Shown here piece after piece: positions 1-12,600 of a DNA stretch of 64,000 bases. The stretch spans positions 21,895,062-21,959,061 of the forward strand of contig NC_049991.1 of the NCBI RefSeq assembly GCF_000003815.2. Direction: 5' to 3'. The stretch's first letter is position 1. The number at the start of each line of letters is the position of its first letter. The DNA comes from Branchiostoma floridae. Its lineage: Eukaryota > Chordata > Leptocardii > Amphioxiformes > Branchiostomatidae. A model generated the notes under the pieces. The model made no database searches, had not been told where the DNA came from, and saw nothing but the letters and a program-made list of their open reading frames with translations. Position numbers and translations under genes: made by a program.

Positions 1-484
1 TTTATTTTTATTTTTAATTTGATATTTCGGCTGTATATGCATGAGAAATACAGCCAGGGCTACCCAACTAGCCGCAGGCTATTATCAAGGGCTAGCCCTG
101 GTAACAATACAATATACAATAGACAATATACAAAAACAGCATTAACGAAACAGGTAACTTAGGCTACAGAGGCGAGGTATATGGTATTCTTTATGATAAA
201 GGTAAATGTGTGCCTAACATAAATGCTTATATGGGGACATTTCCGCTAGGTTCATTATAAACGGCTCCATGTAAAACACGTATTTCTAAATTATCTTCAA
301 TGCAGCGAAATTTAAAATCTAGCCTAGGTTTAATGTTTTCAGCATGATTGTTTTTCAGTGCTTTAATGTGTGTTTCAGAATGAGAGGTTATTTACTGGTC
401 CCTGAATGTAATGCGAAATTTCTGCTTATGCAAATTAGCCGCGATGCACCAATCACCAAGCAGAACCACGGGCGGGTTGTGTGG

Positions 485-618
485 TCGTGCTGACGTCACT
501 TCCGGGTTGTGGGTTAGGGAGGAGGAAGATCGAATGTGGGTCTGTCATGTCTGTCATGTTTGATTTGAAGATGGTTCGGCTCGCTGCTGCTGACCGACGC
601 TAGCCGCTCAAGCGGGAC
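485..618 (+). promoter_or_regulatory. Probable septin promoter and 5' leader with CRE and ETS sites
   Basis: A perfect CRE (TGACGTCA, 491-498) is directly followed by an ETS-type site (ACTTCCGG, 498-505), about 120 bases before the first ATG of the septin model at 619. Closely spaced CRE and ETS sites are typical of TATA-less animal promoters. No TATA box was seen. The transcription start is not known; the role is inferred from motif content and position. Confidence 0.5.
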
Positions 619-633
619 ATGTCAAGCCAACAG
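619..633 (+). CDS. SEPT9-like: Septin exon 1 (start codon)
   Basis: The exon encodes M-S-S-Q-Q and ends CAG|GTAAGC in phase 0. It was chosen because it lies just after the CRE/ETS region and joins in frame to exon 2. It is too short to support by similarity. Confidence 0.55.
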
Positions 634-3600
634 GTAAGCGGTGTTTGCTTTCACACAGACCTAATCCCGCGGTGGATCGTGTTCTCGCCATTTAGAGGCT
701 AGGGGTGGCCGGGAATGATCCACACGCTCTGGCTTTGTTCGCTCCTTTTGTCTGTCCCGTTATTTTGTTCTGTTCGGTTCTAGAGTTCAGTTGTCAGTGT
801 TGAACTGTTCGCCATGTCTTTCCGTCTGCAGGGGTTCACTCTCTCCGGAAAACAGTTCGAAGGTAAGAAGACTTCCCCCTTTTTTTATGCAGAGTCCGTC
901 TAGATTTTAGATGCACGCATGAGCGCGGTGAGATGGAGAGGGGAGGGGAGGGGGGGTTCTGTGCCGGACGCTGTTCGGTTCTTCAGGTTTCCTGTCTGTC
1001 TGATTCGCCGCCCTGTCTCTCTTGTCTAGTAGGGATGGGTTGGAAAGTAGATCCTTTTGTTTCCGACAAGTTGGACTCATGTTGTTTGTGTTTTGATGTG
1101 CTGTTATAAGTATGTGGGCGGGGCCTCGGGGCGTCGTGTTACTCCGGGCAGCTTAGGCCGCCTTTGTTTGGGCCGATCAGCTGAGATTTCAATTTTCAGG
1201 TCAATTAAAATCCACAGCAATTAACTTCCTGGTATTTTATGACGACTTGACCTGTTTTGCGTATCAAACGGCAGCACAATTTGTCACATTTAGCCCAGTG
1301 CTCTAAGTACTTTTTTTCAGCCAGGTTGCCCAGACCGCAACCTGAACCTGAGTCAAAAGCCAGGTTGCACCATCAACATTTCAGGTTGCCCCACTTACAA
1401 GTTATCACTTTCTTCAAGTTCAAATCAGCTACTTAGTACTTATCCGTTACCTTATCTTTTCTTCTTGTTACGTGTAACTACTTTTTTTTTTTTTTTGGTT
1501 AATTAGGATCTCCATTAGTGACTGATATGACTGATATTACTTGTGTCTTATAAGTTATATTACTAATACTCATTATTACCGAAATTATTATTAAGAAATA
1601 AATACAAAAGCTTATGTTTGTAGGTGGGGGGAAAATTAGTGTTCCAACTGAAAACTTTCAAGTTACACACTGCGCTACTTGGGTTTAATACTTTAAAATC
1701 AAGTTGCGCCAAGCAAAATGTGGTTGCGTTTGCAAGTAGGTATTTCGAGCACTGCATTTAACCCTAGGTCACTTTATATATACACACTATAAAAGACTTG
1801 AAATATTTTGATACAGCTACATATATACTGTACATGCATAATCCAGTGAAGTGTAAACTATAAGCCAAAACGTAGTGTGACCAGAGAAGTGTGATTGTGT
1901 GATTCCTCTGAAGTAAGATAACTCCACATTAACTAGCTAGCAACTGTAACTCTGAATGGCAGTATTGTTACACCCACATCCACACATCTGAAGAGATGTC
2001 ATCCTAGATATAAACAAGCCTTCAGCCATAACAAAGTGATACACTAGCCATGGCGCAAGTTTTTGATCCTGATGAACTGAAAACAGGAGAACTGTACGGG
2101 TTCAGCTGCATCAATTTAATATTGTGGTTCTCAGAGTTCAAAGCAAAGTGGTGCTGAATGAAGACGAGACAAAAGGGAAGTCTGTACATAATTGGCACCC
2201 TTTTAGGGAGTGAGTTAAATTTCCGGGCAGACATTAGTGCGAGTTGCTGAAATTTTACCTATAGTATAAATACCTAGAGAATCAAGAACACACGGGTGTC
2301 GATATAGTTATTAGACTGTTTATTTAGACTTGTAACCAAAGTTAGCTTCAGAATTATATATAGTTTACCTTGATGTCTACCCTCCATTAGATGTGAGTAT
2401 GCCCATAACTGTTACAGAGTGTTAGAACAGTTATGACTGAAGTATCTCATTGTTGCAACAGTTAAAACAGTTGTGACTGAATGTCTTTCTGTGACTGTTT
2501 CTTCTCCTTCTGTGCTGGTCTTTGAAAGGTTCCTCAAGCTAAATCTGACTCTCAGGTCTCTCCAGACGTCTTCCCAGAAGATTAAGCTCAATTAGCCTTG
2601 GGAAGTCTCCTCAGATTTAAGTCTTAAGGCCCTGGAGGCAGAAACTTAAGATGGGTACTGTAACCATTAGTACATGGACATTTGTTTATGGTTATGTTCT
2701 AGGACAACCTGGTACAGGAAGGTTTTTGTAGACTTTAAATGGAGTACATTTGTATTTTTTTTCTGAGGAGAAACGTTTTAATTGTAATATGTGATAGTGA
2801 CAGTTTTTTTAATATCTGCTGTTTTATATGATTTAAAATGTAGATTTAGTCTAACCATACTGCTCATGTCTTCGAAGAATTTGACATCCTTTAACGTCCA
2901 AATTCCAATGACAAAAGCTACATCATCAGGCACACCGACCACACTTCAGGGTTTATTTTCTGTGTCTCTCATGCAGACACAAGTTTTGTCAGTCTGTTGT
3001 GTTTATTTTTAATCACAACAAGCAGATCTTTGACCAAAAGGCACTGAGTGAGTCAGAAGGGAAGTTTGTACAGAATGGCAGAGGAGGCAGTGCAACGTTG
3101 ACGGTTCAAATTTTGCAATCACTGTCCGTTAATATATACTGTCTTTGTCACTTAATTTTGTAACTCATAACATTTACAAAAATAATCATCCATTTTTAAT
3201 TATCCAACATGGCTGACAATTCTGCCATCGTTCATTCTTAGTTCAAACCCCCCAATATCAAGCTTTATATTATACTGTATTTAAATACTTTGTGGTTTTT
3301 GGATGACCCTAAATGTTCTGAGCCGATGCAATAACTGAGTTGGTAAAGTATTCGCCTTGCATTCGGTGGTTGTAAGTTTGGCACGGCCGAGTCATACCAA
3401 AGACTTTAAAAATGGTACATGTTTCATTCTGTTCATAGCACTCAGCACTGATGGGGAAGAGTATGGGAGTTAAACACACATCACTACCAGCGGACTAGCC
3501 CCCTGCTGTAGTGGCACAAATGTGTGGCCCAAGGGCTACAGAAATGGAGATGGGTGCCACCCCTAAGCATCTGTTTCAAATGTACAGCAAAACTTTTAAA

Positions 3601-6600
3601 TGCTCTGTCTCACTTGTTGGCCCAATTCAGTTACTTATCTAACTGTTGCAGATTGACACAGATTTTCCTCTGACTTACGTATATGTTGCAATAACCCAGT
3701 CCAGGCAGTAGTTTTCATTTTGGGATTAGAACACCTGTCAGGCAGGTGGAAATTGGGATTGGAACCCAGGATCTGATGGTGTAACCCTTCCCCAGACCAC
3801 AGCAGGCTGGTGTATGTTCTGGTGTGTTATTGTTGTCTGTGTAGACTAGAGTGTGTTAACCATGTACATGTATGCTGGGTGGGATGGGGAGGAAAGTTTC
3901 TCTCTTGGGTTTATTTTATTTGGGGAAAGAAAGAAACATTCAGAAAAGAAACATTACTCATCCAGGGATAAACACCAGCAATATACATGTGCCACCTGCT
4001 AAAACTTCTGTCTGAGTTTTGTATGTACTGATTTTTGTGGAAATGTTGGTGTTGCCTCTCTATAGAGAGTGAACTGAACTGTGTTCTTTTTACAGACTAC
4101 CAAATAGAGATGTGATACAGGATAAAATGATTGAAACTGGTTGAAATTCAAACAAGTTAGCAAATTTGAGATGGATAGATCATATAGGTACAAATGCACA
4201 TGTTTTTATTCAAAGTCAAAGTTCCTTCCCGCGCCTGATGGGGGATAAGCGGCGCCCATCTCTGTTTCAGTAGCCCTGGGCCACACACAACTTTGTGCAA
4301 TCACTACAGCAGGGGGCTAGTCCACTGGTAGTGGTGTTTGTTCAACATCTATCCTCTTTCCCGAATGCTGATCATGAGTGCTAAGCAGAGAAAGCAGCAT
4401 GTACCATTTTTAAAGTCTTTGGTATGACTCGGCCGGGGATCAAACTCAAGACCTACCGAATGCAAGGCAAACACTCTACCCACTCGGCCATTGCACTGGT
4501 TACTGTTTTTATTAGAAAGTTTTAATTGCTATAAGTTGATTTTATAATTTATCACTTTTTGCACAAAGTTCTTGTACATTTCCAACCTGTCCTCCCAATG
4601 TTGCGAGGTGCTGGAAGTGTAACAGTGCGTGTAAAAGGCTACAAGTTGTTGCCATTGTGCAGACGTGTGTACACCTGGTGGAGGGGGACATGTGATCCGC
4701 CGGACAGGTGTGCATTACAGGTGTGCGTGTTTACACCTGCTGGGTAGGCAGGTAAGGAGGACTGTTACAGACTCAGGTGTGCAGACTCAGAAACATGCCC
4801 TTCAATTTCAAATGTGTTTACACAACAAATACACCTGTCTGTAGTATTTAAGACAGTTTAATATGTCTTAACAAGTTGAATAGATCGTTTTCACAGAACG
4901 TTCGAAAACCGTTCGATCACGCGTGGGCGCCATGTTGGATGATAACCTGGATGACTAGAACACAGAACGGCGCTGTCAAAGTTACTTGCGGCGGGTTCAA
5001 GTGTGCTGTTTTGTCTCCATTCTGTGAATCATTAAGTGATGTAGCCAAGGTTAGATATCAGGACAAAGTTGCAATAATACGTCTTGATCTATATACAAAT
5101 GTACTTTTAAAAATGGCACATTTTCAACGATCTAATGCTCACCAGGTGCCAATCACGAGGATTTACTTTTGCGGTAGCGGGAAATGGAGTGTTCGCGGTG
5201 GTTTAGAGTTCGCGGTGAAGCGGCCTCGCAAAAACCGCGATCATTCACTGTACCTGGCCGCTACCCTGGATGATATCCTTTCACTGACAGGCAGCGTGCA
5301 GAGGACTAGCTACCAATCCCCACCGCATGCGCGCACGAGCTGGCCCTCAATATCCACTTGCCTAACAAGTTTTGTGTAAGGGTGCCGTCACACGTGCGTA
5401 TTTCTGTTCTACATGTAGACCTTACGAAAGTCTCTGTACCTTTGTCGTGTCTCAATAAAGAATCTTTATCAAAGATCGTATGAGGTCCCTATGGACTATT
5501 TGTCTCTATCAGGCAGGGACTGGGAAAAAGCAGAAATTAAACAAATATAGACACTCAGATAACATGCTAGAGAAGTTAGTTGGCCGAGGGAGTATGGCCT
5601 GCGACCTAGTTAACTCCTCTGGCATGTTATCTGTATATATTTGTCAAATTTTATTTTCCCAGCGACCTGTGGAGCACGGTGGGGGCTAAGAATTTCATAC
5701 GAACCTCATACGGACTTGAATGTATGTACGCATGTGTGACTGCATCCTTCAGGTGCAGTCACACGAGCGTATACATCAAGTCCATATGAGGTCCGTATTG
5801 ACATTTTTCTTCATATGATCATGTACCAGTCGTATGCACAATACACACCTCACCTCATATTTTTAGGTAAGCGTACTGGGCCGTGCTGAGCGTAAAACTG
5901 ACACAACGATTGAGATGCGCTTGAGGGGTGTATTGTGCCCGTTACCACGTGTAAGTTCCGCATTGACATGTTTTGTCTTGCCTTAGGAAAAGTTTGAGAC
6001 TAAAGAAATTTTTTTTTTCTACCAGCTACACAATCGTGGGTAAAAAAAGTTCGAATTTCGTTCCTCGTGAACAAGCCAAACAATTTTTAATCCTCGCTTG
6101 ATTATCGACAGAACATCTGGGGCAGTACTGGTGAAAATATCATTCACAGCTCAGGACGCGATGTGCCGTGTTTTATGAAAAAGAAATAGAACAAGCTTGC
6201 TGACATTTGCGTGTAACATGGTATACGTCCATGACATACCCTGTACCAGAAACCAACTTTCTCCCCCCCCCCCCCCCCCCAAAAAAAAAAACATGCACAA
6301 ACTCCGCGGCGGGGCTACTGTTGGTGGGCTGGTAGGAGAATGGTTTAATCAAGTTATTGAAAAGAGGACGGACTGTAGGTAATGTTGTTGAACAGAAACG
6401 GCGAGTAGGCCGTATCCTGTGTTTATGGAACTCGCAGTTAGCACGGCTAACATCCAGTCCGTTTCCTGAATAAAAAAGGCTTCTTTCGACGTACGAGTCC
6501 ACCACGTGCAACACACAGCCGTGTGGAGATCGAGCCGCTTATCATCCAACATGGCCGTTCGAACGTTCGAACGCGACTGTGACGTCATTGTGAAAACGAT

Positions 6601-9600
6601 CTATTAAGTTTCCGCATAGTCTTAAACACTGAGTGGGTGGGTGGAAAAAATAACAGTGACCTCCTTACAGGTACACTGGGCCCTTTTATCATGTGCCAAG
6701 CTTACATAATTACATGCTTGAAAAAAGCATGTACTGTTTCTGGTAGGGATCTTTGTGATTCCGGACCGATATCTCTAGAACCTCTGGATGGATTGCGATT
6801 TCCTTTGCTATGGGGATAGAGTGTGTGACCTATTGTGCTATTAAGTAGATTAGAAGTTTGCTGTTGTTTTGTGGTTCGTTTATTTAAAAAATATTTACAC
6901 CCCTTTTCCTGATATGGAGTGATCTGGCCTCATTCCCTCTGTCTCAACCTCCTTGGGGACAGCTAGCAGCTGTAACATGTGTTTTGAGTTTTCAGTAGCA
7001 TGGGAGTGTGTGGAAGGGTCGTTTCCAGTGCTATATCTCCAGAACAGAACGTGTGATTTACCTCCATGAAAAATGGAGGTATAGTTTTTGGTGTGTCTGT
7101 GTGTGTGTCTGTTTGTGTTTCCACATATTTGTGGTCAGCATAACTTTAGAACCTGTTGATGGATTGTAATGATATTTGGTATTTGGAAGACGAAGGTCAA
7201 AGTCAATTTTGGATCCCCTGGTTTGTGACCTTGGTACTGCAACAGAACTTGGATTTTTGAATCTTTTGACATGGATATGCTATGGTCTTGATTTTTGGTG
7301 GCACATAGCTTGTGGTGTAAGGAAGAAGTGTTGTATGTTTGGGCCCTCTAGCAGCTTGCTCTAGAACTGCTGGGGCATTCTGGTCAAAATCTTCCAAGGA
7401 GCAAAAAAGAGCAACTGTGACCATCGCTGTCACCTCTGTATGGTGTGAACCATTATATACACATTGAGATACAATGTATGTGCCAGGTGCAGGTGTAACA
7501 ATAGGAAATAAAAATGAAATGGTGAGGACACCAGAAAGGTGTAGTTTTGGATCTCACTGTTTACCATAGGTAGATATATAACTTAAGAACAATGATGGAA
7601 TAATTTTGCCAAACGTCAAACCATATCAACCCCCACAACACACCATACGCACCATCACAAAACAAAATATTTCAAGCAGGTTTGAGTTTTCAGACTCTTG
7701 TTATAACTGGTTATAGTATAGGGAGAATAGCCGGGGGAGTTTGGATTACGCTATTACTATTTAGTATTACTAGTATTATTATTTAAGTGTAGACTGACAC
7801 ACAACCATACCTTACCAGCTGTATATCTGTGTCTGTACCCCCGTAGGAAGGCCTGGTGGAGGCTAGTACCACAGTGGTACATGTACTGTACCAGCTGTAT
7901 ATCTGTGTCTGTACCCCCGTAGGAAGGCCTGGTGGAGGCTAGTACCACAGTGGTACATGTACTGTACCAGCTGTATATCTGTGTCTGTACCCCCGTAGGA
8001 AGGCCTGGTGGAGGCTAGTAGTACCACAGTGGTACTTGTACTGTACCAGCTGTATATCTGTGTCTGTACCCCCGTAGGAAGGCCTGGTGGAGGATAATAC
8101 CACAGTGGTACACGTACTGTACCAGCTGTATATCTGTGTCAGTACCCCCGTAGGAAGGTCTGGTGGAGGCTAGTACCACAGTGGTACATGTACTGTATAT
8201 CTGTGTCTGTACCCCCGTAGGAAGGCCTGGTGGAGGCTAGTACCACAGTGGTACATGTACTGTACTAGCTGTATATCTGTGTCTGTACCCCCGTAGGAAG
8301 GCCTGGTGGAGGCTAGTACCACAGTGGTACATGTACTGTACCAGCTGTATATCTGTGTCCGTACCCCCGTAGGAAGGCCTGGTGGAGGATAGTACTAGTA
8401 CCAGGCCACAGTGGTACACGTACCTTACCAGCTGTGCTGCATCTGTGTCTCTGTGCCCTGCTAAATATTCCCTGCCCTGAAGGACAGGTAGAAACGGAGA
8501 GTCAGACTGAGTGAGGTTTGAAGTGATGGCCGAGCGAGTGGGCGTGATCGTCTGTGAGAAAACACTGCTGAAAAGTGTCATTTAAGTAACATGGTTCAAA
8601 AATTTGTCAAACATCATACTGGCGATATGCAGAACTTAAGAGACATGATTTGATACCCTTTTTGACATTTGCTTTTTAATACCTAAAGTTAAGTAGGAAA
8701 GTCAGCGAAAGAGGAGTTGAGTTTACATGAACATGTCCTGATATGAAGTAAAGCTTAGATCCGATTCTGGATACTGTAAATGTATTTAAGTTCGCAGGAT
8801 TTACTTTCGCGGCAGCGGGAAAAAGGACTTTGCGCTGTGTTTTTAAGTCCGCGACAGCACCATGGACTGTAGTCTCTTGCTGCCATGGAAAAATGTTCCC
8901 TGTGGTTTTAAGTTTGTGGTGAAGCGACCACCGCAAAAAACGCAAACATTAAACCACCGCAAAAGTTTCTGCATTTACAGTATTTCCTGGTGCACAGAAT
9001 GTCTTTTGTCTGCCTGCAGAAGACTGATCCGTGTAGATATCGCTGAGGAAACTTCAGACGTCCAGTCAAGGTTGATGTGTTCAGCGACCCGTGCTGTATA
9101 TTGTTGTAACCGTGATGCTGTGTATGTTACTGAAGGGCTGATCTATAGTTTATACCTGATGTCTGTATGATGAATGTGGTGCTAGGTGGGTGGGAGGGCG
9201 GAGGAATAACAAGTTTGACCTATTGAAAAGACTTCATTGTTACTCTGGATGTCATTCTTCTCAGATTTACTTACAGGAGTAACGCTAGTTGACCTACCGG
9301 GTATATCCGTTATTTTTAAAAACAAGGTATTGGGGTATTAACTAGACGGATGGTGGTTTTAAACTGCAATATTTTGAACTGTTACAATTTGAAACCACCA
9401 TCCGTCAAATCGATATCCTTAAATACCCTTTTTTTAGTAAAGGNNNNNNNNNNNNNNNNNNNNNNNNNNNNNNNNNNNNNNNNNNNNNNNNNNNNNNNNN
9501 NNNNNNNNNNNNNNNNNNNNNNNNNNNNNNNNNNNNNNNNNNNCTTCTTTTTTTTAAAAATTTAATATAACAAATGGCACCATTGACTGCAGATTAGTGG

Positions 9601-12600
9601 AGAACAGTACATGGAGAACTGACTCAAGTCTGTTTAAGAATTCTGCATAGGATAGAAGACCTCCAGGAGGGCTCAGGGTCACCCCCGTCCATTGTTGGTA
9701 CGATCCAGACTTCAATGGGCTTTTCTGCACAGGAGAAGAGAGAAAAGCACCAGGAACAATGGAGGGACTAGGGGGTGGGAATGGGAACTGGTGCTGCATA
9801 AACATCCTTAACACCCCTCCCAGGGCAATGGTTGGCTCCAAGGTCTGGTAACTGGCAGTTGTAATGAGCTATTCCAGTTGAAAGATAGGGGTGTAAAGGT
9901 ATGCGTCATGTACCTTAAAGTGATATTCTCTGAAACAATTGAATTTGTTGCTATATCCTTTAAAAGTAGTGGTAAACTGCTTGTATCTTTTCATCTATCT
10001 GGATTATGAAATGTTTTGAATATACCTTAGTTAGTTTAATGTGAAACATTTGAACCACCCCTATTATGAAAGTGGTACTATCTCATATTCTTATCCATGA
10101 GAGTAGACTGGGTGAGTCCACTGCACCAGTAGGGGTGTTTGTGTGCCTGCTTGTAAGTTAGTGAGGAGTAATTGGTCAGCAGACATGGAGTCCGATGTAG
10201 CGACTGAGTCGGATGTCCGGGACATTGTAGCGACCGAGTCGGAGGTTCGACAGATTGTAGCGGCGGTGTGGGTGGTTACCGGGGAGGGGGTGTGTCTCCC
10301 TGACGACGGTAACCTGGTTATGACCTCTTGTTGTTCTGTACATGTTGTTGTAGATCAGTTCTACATGTGCATACACACCTATGTCAGGACACTCTGAATG
10401 TTATTAAGTGTGTCAGAAAGTGGACTTTGTATTGTAGAGTCAACGTGGGCTTTTTAATCCAGGACTCGAAATACCACCTGCATATGTAGGTTAGTGCACG
10501 TAAAATTGGAGCTGTGCAGGTATTTCTGATGTCTACCTACACCTAACCTGCACTGGTCCATGTACTGTGTTTTATACATAAATGTCATATAATGTAGGTG
10601 TTAATGGATTGTTATTAGCTGCATGGACTGTCACCACCTATGAATTCTAGAAGAAATAATAGCAATGGTTTCTGACCAAATTTAGTTTCAGTGGTGCAGG
10701 TAACATTTGTCTGGTTCATGTAATTTTCAATGCAGACTGCAGGTATGCAGAAAAAAAGTATTTCAAGCCTTGTTATCCCTTCTAATTCATTGTTGAAGAG
10801 ATTCGTCTGTCACTGAATACAGTTGATAGAATATTCTTCAAACAGCCATAGTTTGAAAGGAGGAAACACATACCCCATCCTAATTTCTATTTTCAACATT
10901 TATCAGTCTTTTATCCTGTCTAATTTCTATATTCAGACATTCTTTTTTAATAAGAAGTTTTTTATTCTTTCTTTTTTAATGATTTAGTTGCAATTGTCTG
11001 ACCATTTTCATAACACGTATATCTGTTGTGCAGGTAGTTGCAATATTACTGTCAGTGAATGATATCGCCGATCATGTTCCGTTGAACTTCTAGTCGCTCA
11101 AGTAAAATCAGTCCATGTTAGGTAGTCTTCCAAGTGTGTGACAGAGAAGACAGATGCCATGGTGTGTTTGAAGTATTTACAGGTTCATTGCATTGGAGAT
11201 ATTCCCCCACTACTAGCTCTTTTCAGCAAACACTTACTAGTAAGTCACTGCTCAAGGTCTTGTGCTGTGCCTCACCCCCGATGTGAGGTGTGGTATGACC
11301 CATACCTTGTTGCCAGTGTCAAGCCTTGCTTGTGTAAGGAGTGATACCGGCAACCGGGTATGGGTCATAACAAAACTCACATCGGGGGTGAGNNNNNNNN
11401 NNNNNNNNNNNNNNNNNNNNNNNNNNNNNNNNNNNNNNNNNNNNNNNNNNNNNNNNNNNNNNNNNNNNNNNNNNNNNNNNNNNNNNNNNNNNCAGACTGA
11501 CCTACTCTAAACGGGGGTGTTTCTCACTCCTTACACTTGTGTTGTGGCTCACCCCCATGATGCCGGTGGTACAACGCCGTTGGTGTGTTGTGGCTCACCC
11601 CCGAAATTCCGGTGGTACGACCCATACCTTGTTACCAGTCAGTATAACTATAAGCCTTACTTGTGTTGTGGTTCACCCCCGAGTTACAGGGTAGTATGAC
11701 CCATACCTTGTTGCCCGTGGGTGTGTTGTGGCTCACCCCCAAGTTGCCAATGGTACGACCCACACCTTGTTGCCCATCGGTGTGTTATAGCTCACCCCCA
11801 AGATGCAGGGTGGTACGACCCATACCTTGTTGCCCATCGGTTTGTTGTGGCTCACCCCCGAGTTACAGGGTGGTATGAACCATACCTTGTTGCCCTTCAG
11901 TGTGTTATAGCTCACCCCCGAGTTGCAGGTTGGTACAACCCATACCCTGTAGCCCGTCGGTGTGTAATCAAGCCTTGCATGTGTCTGGAATTCCGTCGGA
12001 ATCTGTAGAAAGTGGAACGTCCTGCCCTGTCCTAACAAACATCCCGCCAAACCGCCCAGAGTCAAGTGAGTCTGGTGATCCTGTGAGTTTGGGTAGGATT
12101 AGCTTCGGGCTGGGGAAATATGCACTTGAACTTCTGAGGGTGGCTCTGTGGAAATGCTCCGTCTCCATGGCGATGTGTGAGTGACAGATACATAGTCCAG
12201 GAGACTGACAGACGAGGGAGCTCCAAGCTAAACATCAGCTGATGGGCTGATAGTGCCTGCTGCTGTTTGTGTTGGAGCGAGTAGCAGTGGGTCTTAAAGC
12301 TCCAAGAAAAGCCCAAGACGTTAGGTTTAAGACATGGCGGGGAGAGAAGAGTTTGTGGAGTTTTTAGATCGGTCTCAGTTAAAGCGTCCCGGCCACGAGA
12401 TCAGATGGGAAAGCCTACTGTTCTGTAACTGTGAGTTCAGATGGGAAAGCCTACTGTTCTGTAACTGTGAGTTCAGATGGGAAAGTCTACTGTTCTGTAA
12501 CTGTGAGTTCAGATGGGAAAGCCTACTGTTCTGTAACTGTGAGTTCAGATGGGAAAGCCTACTGTTCTGTAACTGTGAGTTCAGATGGGAAAGCCTACTG

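Noticed and set aside
4876-5379. 167-codon + strand ORF
   Set aside because: It starts inside the inverted repeat of the 1.7-kb element and covers a MITE fragment; no protein family is recognised.
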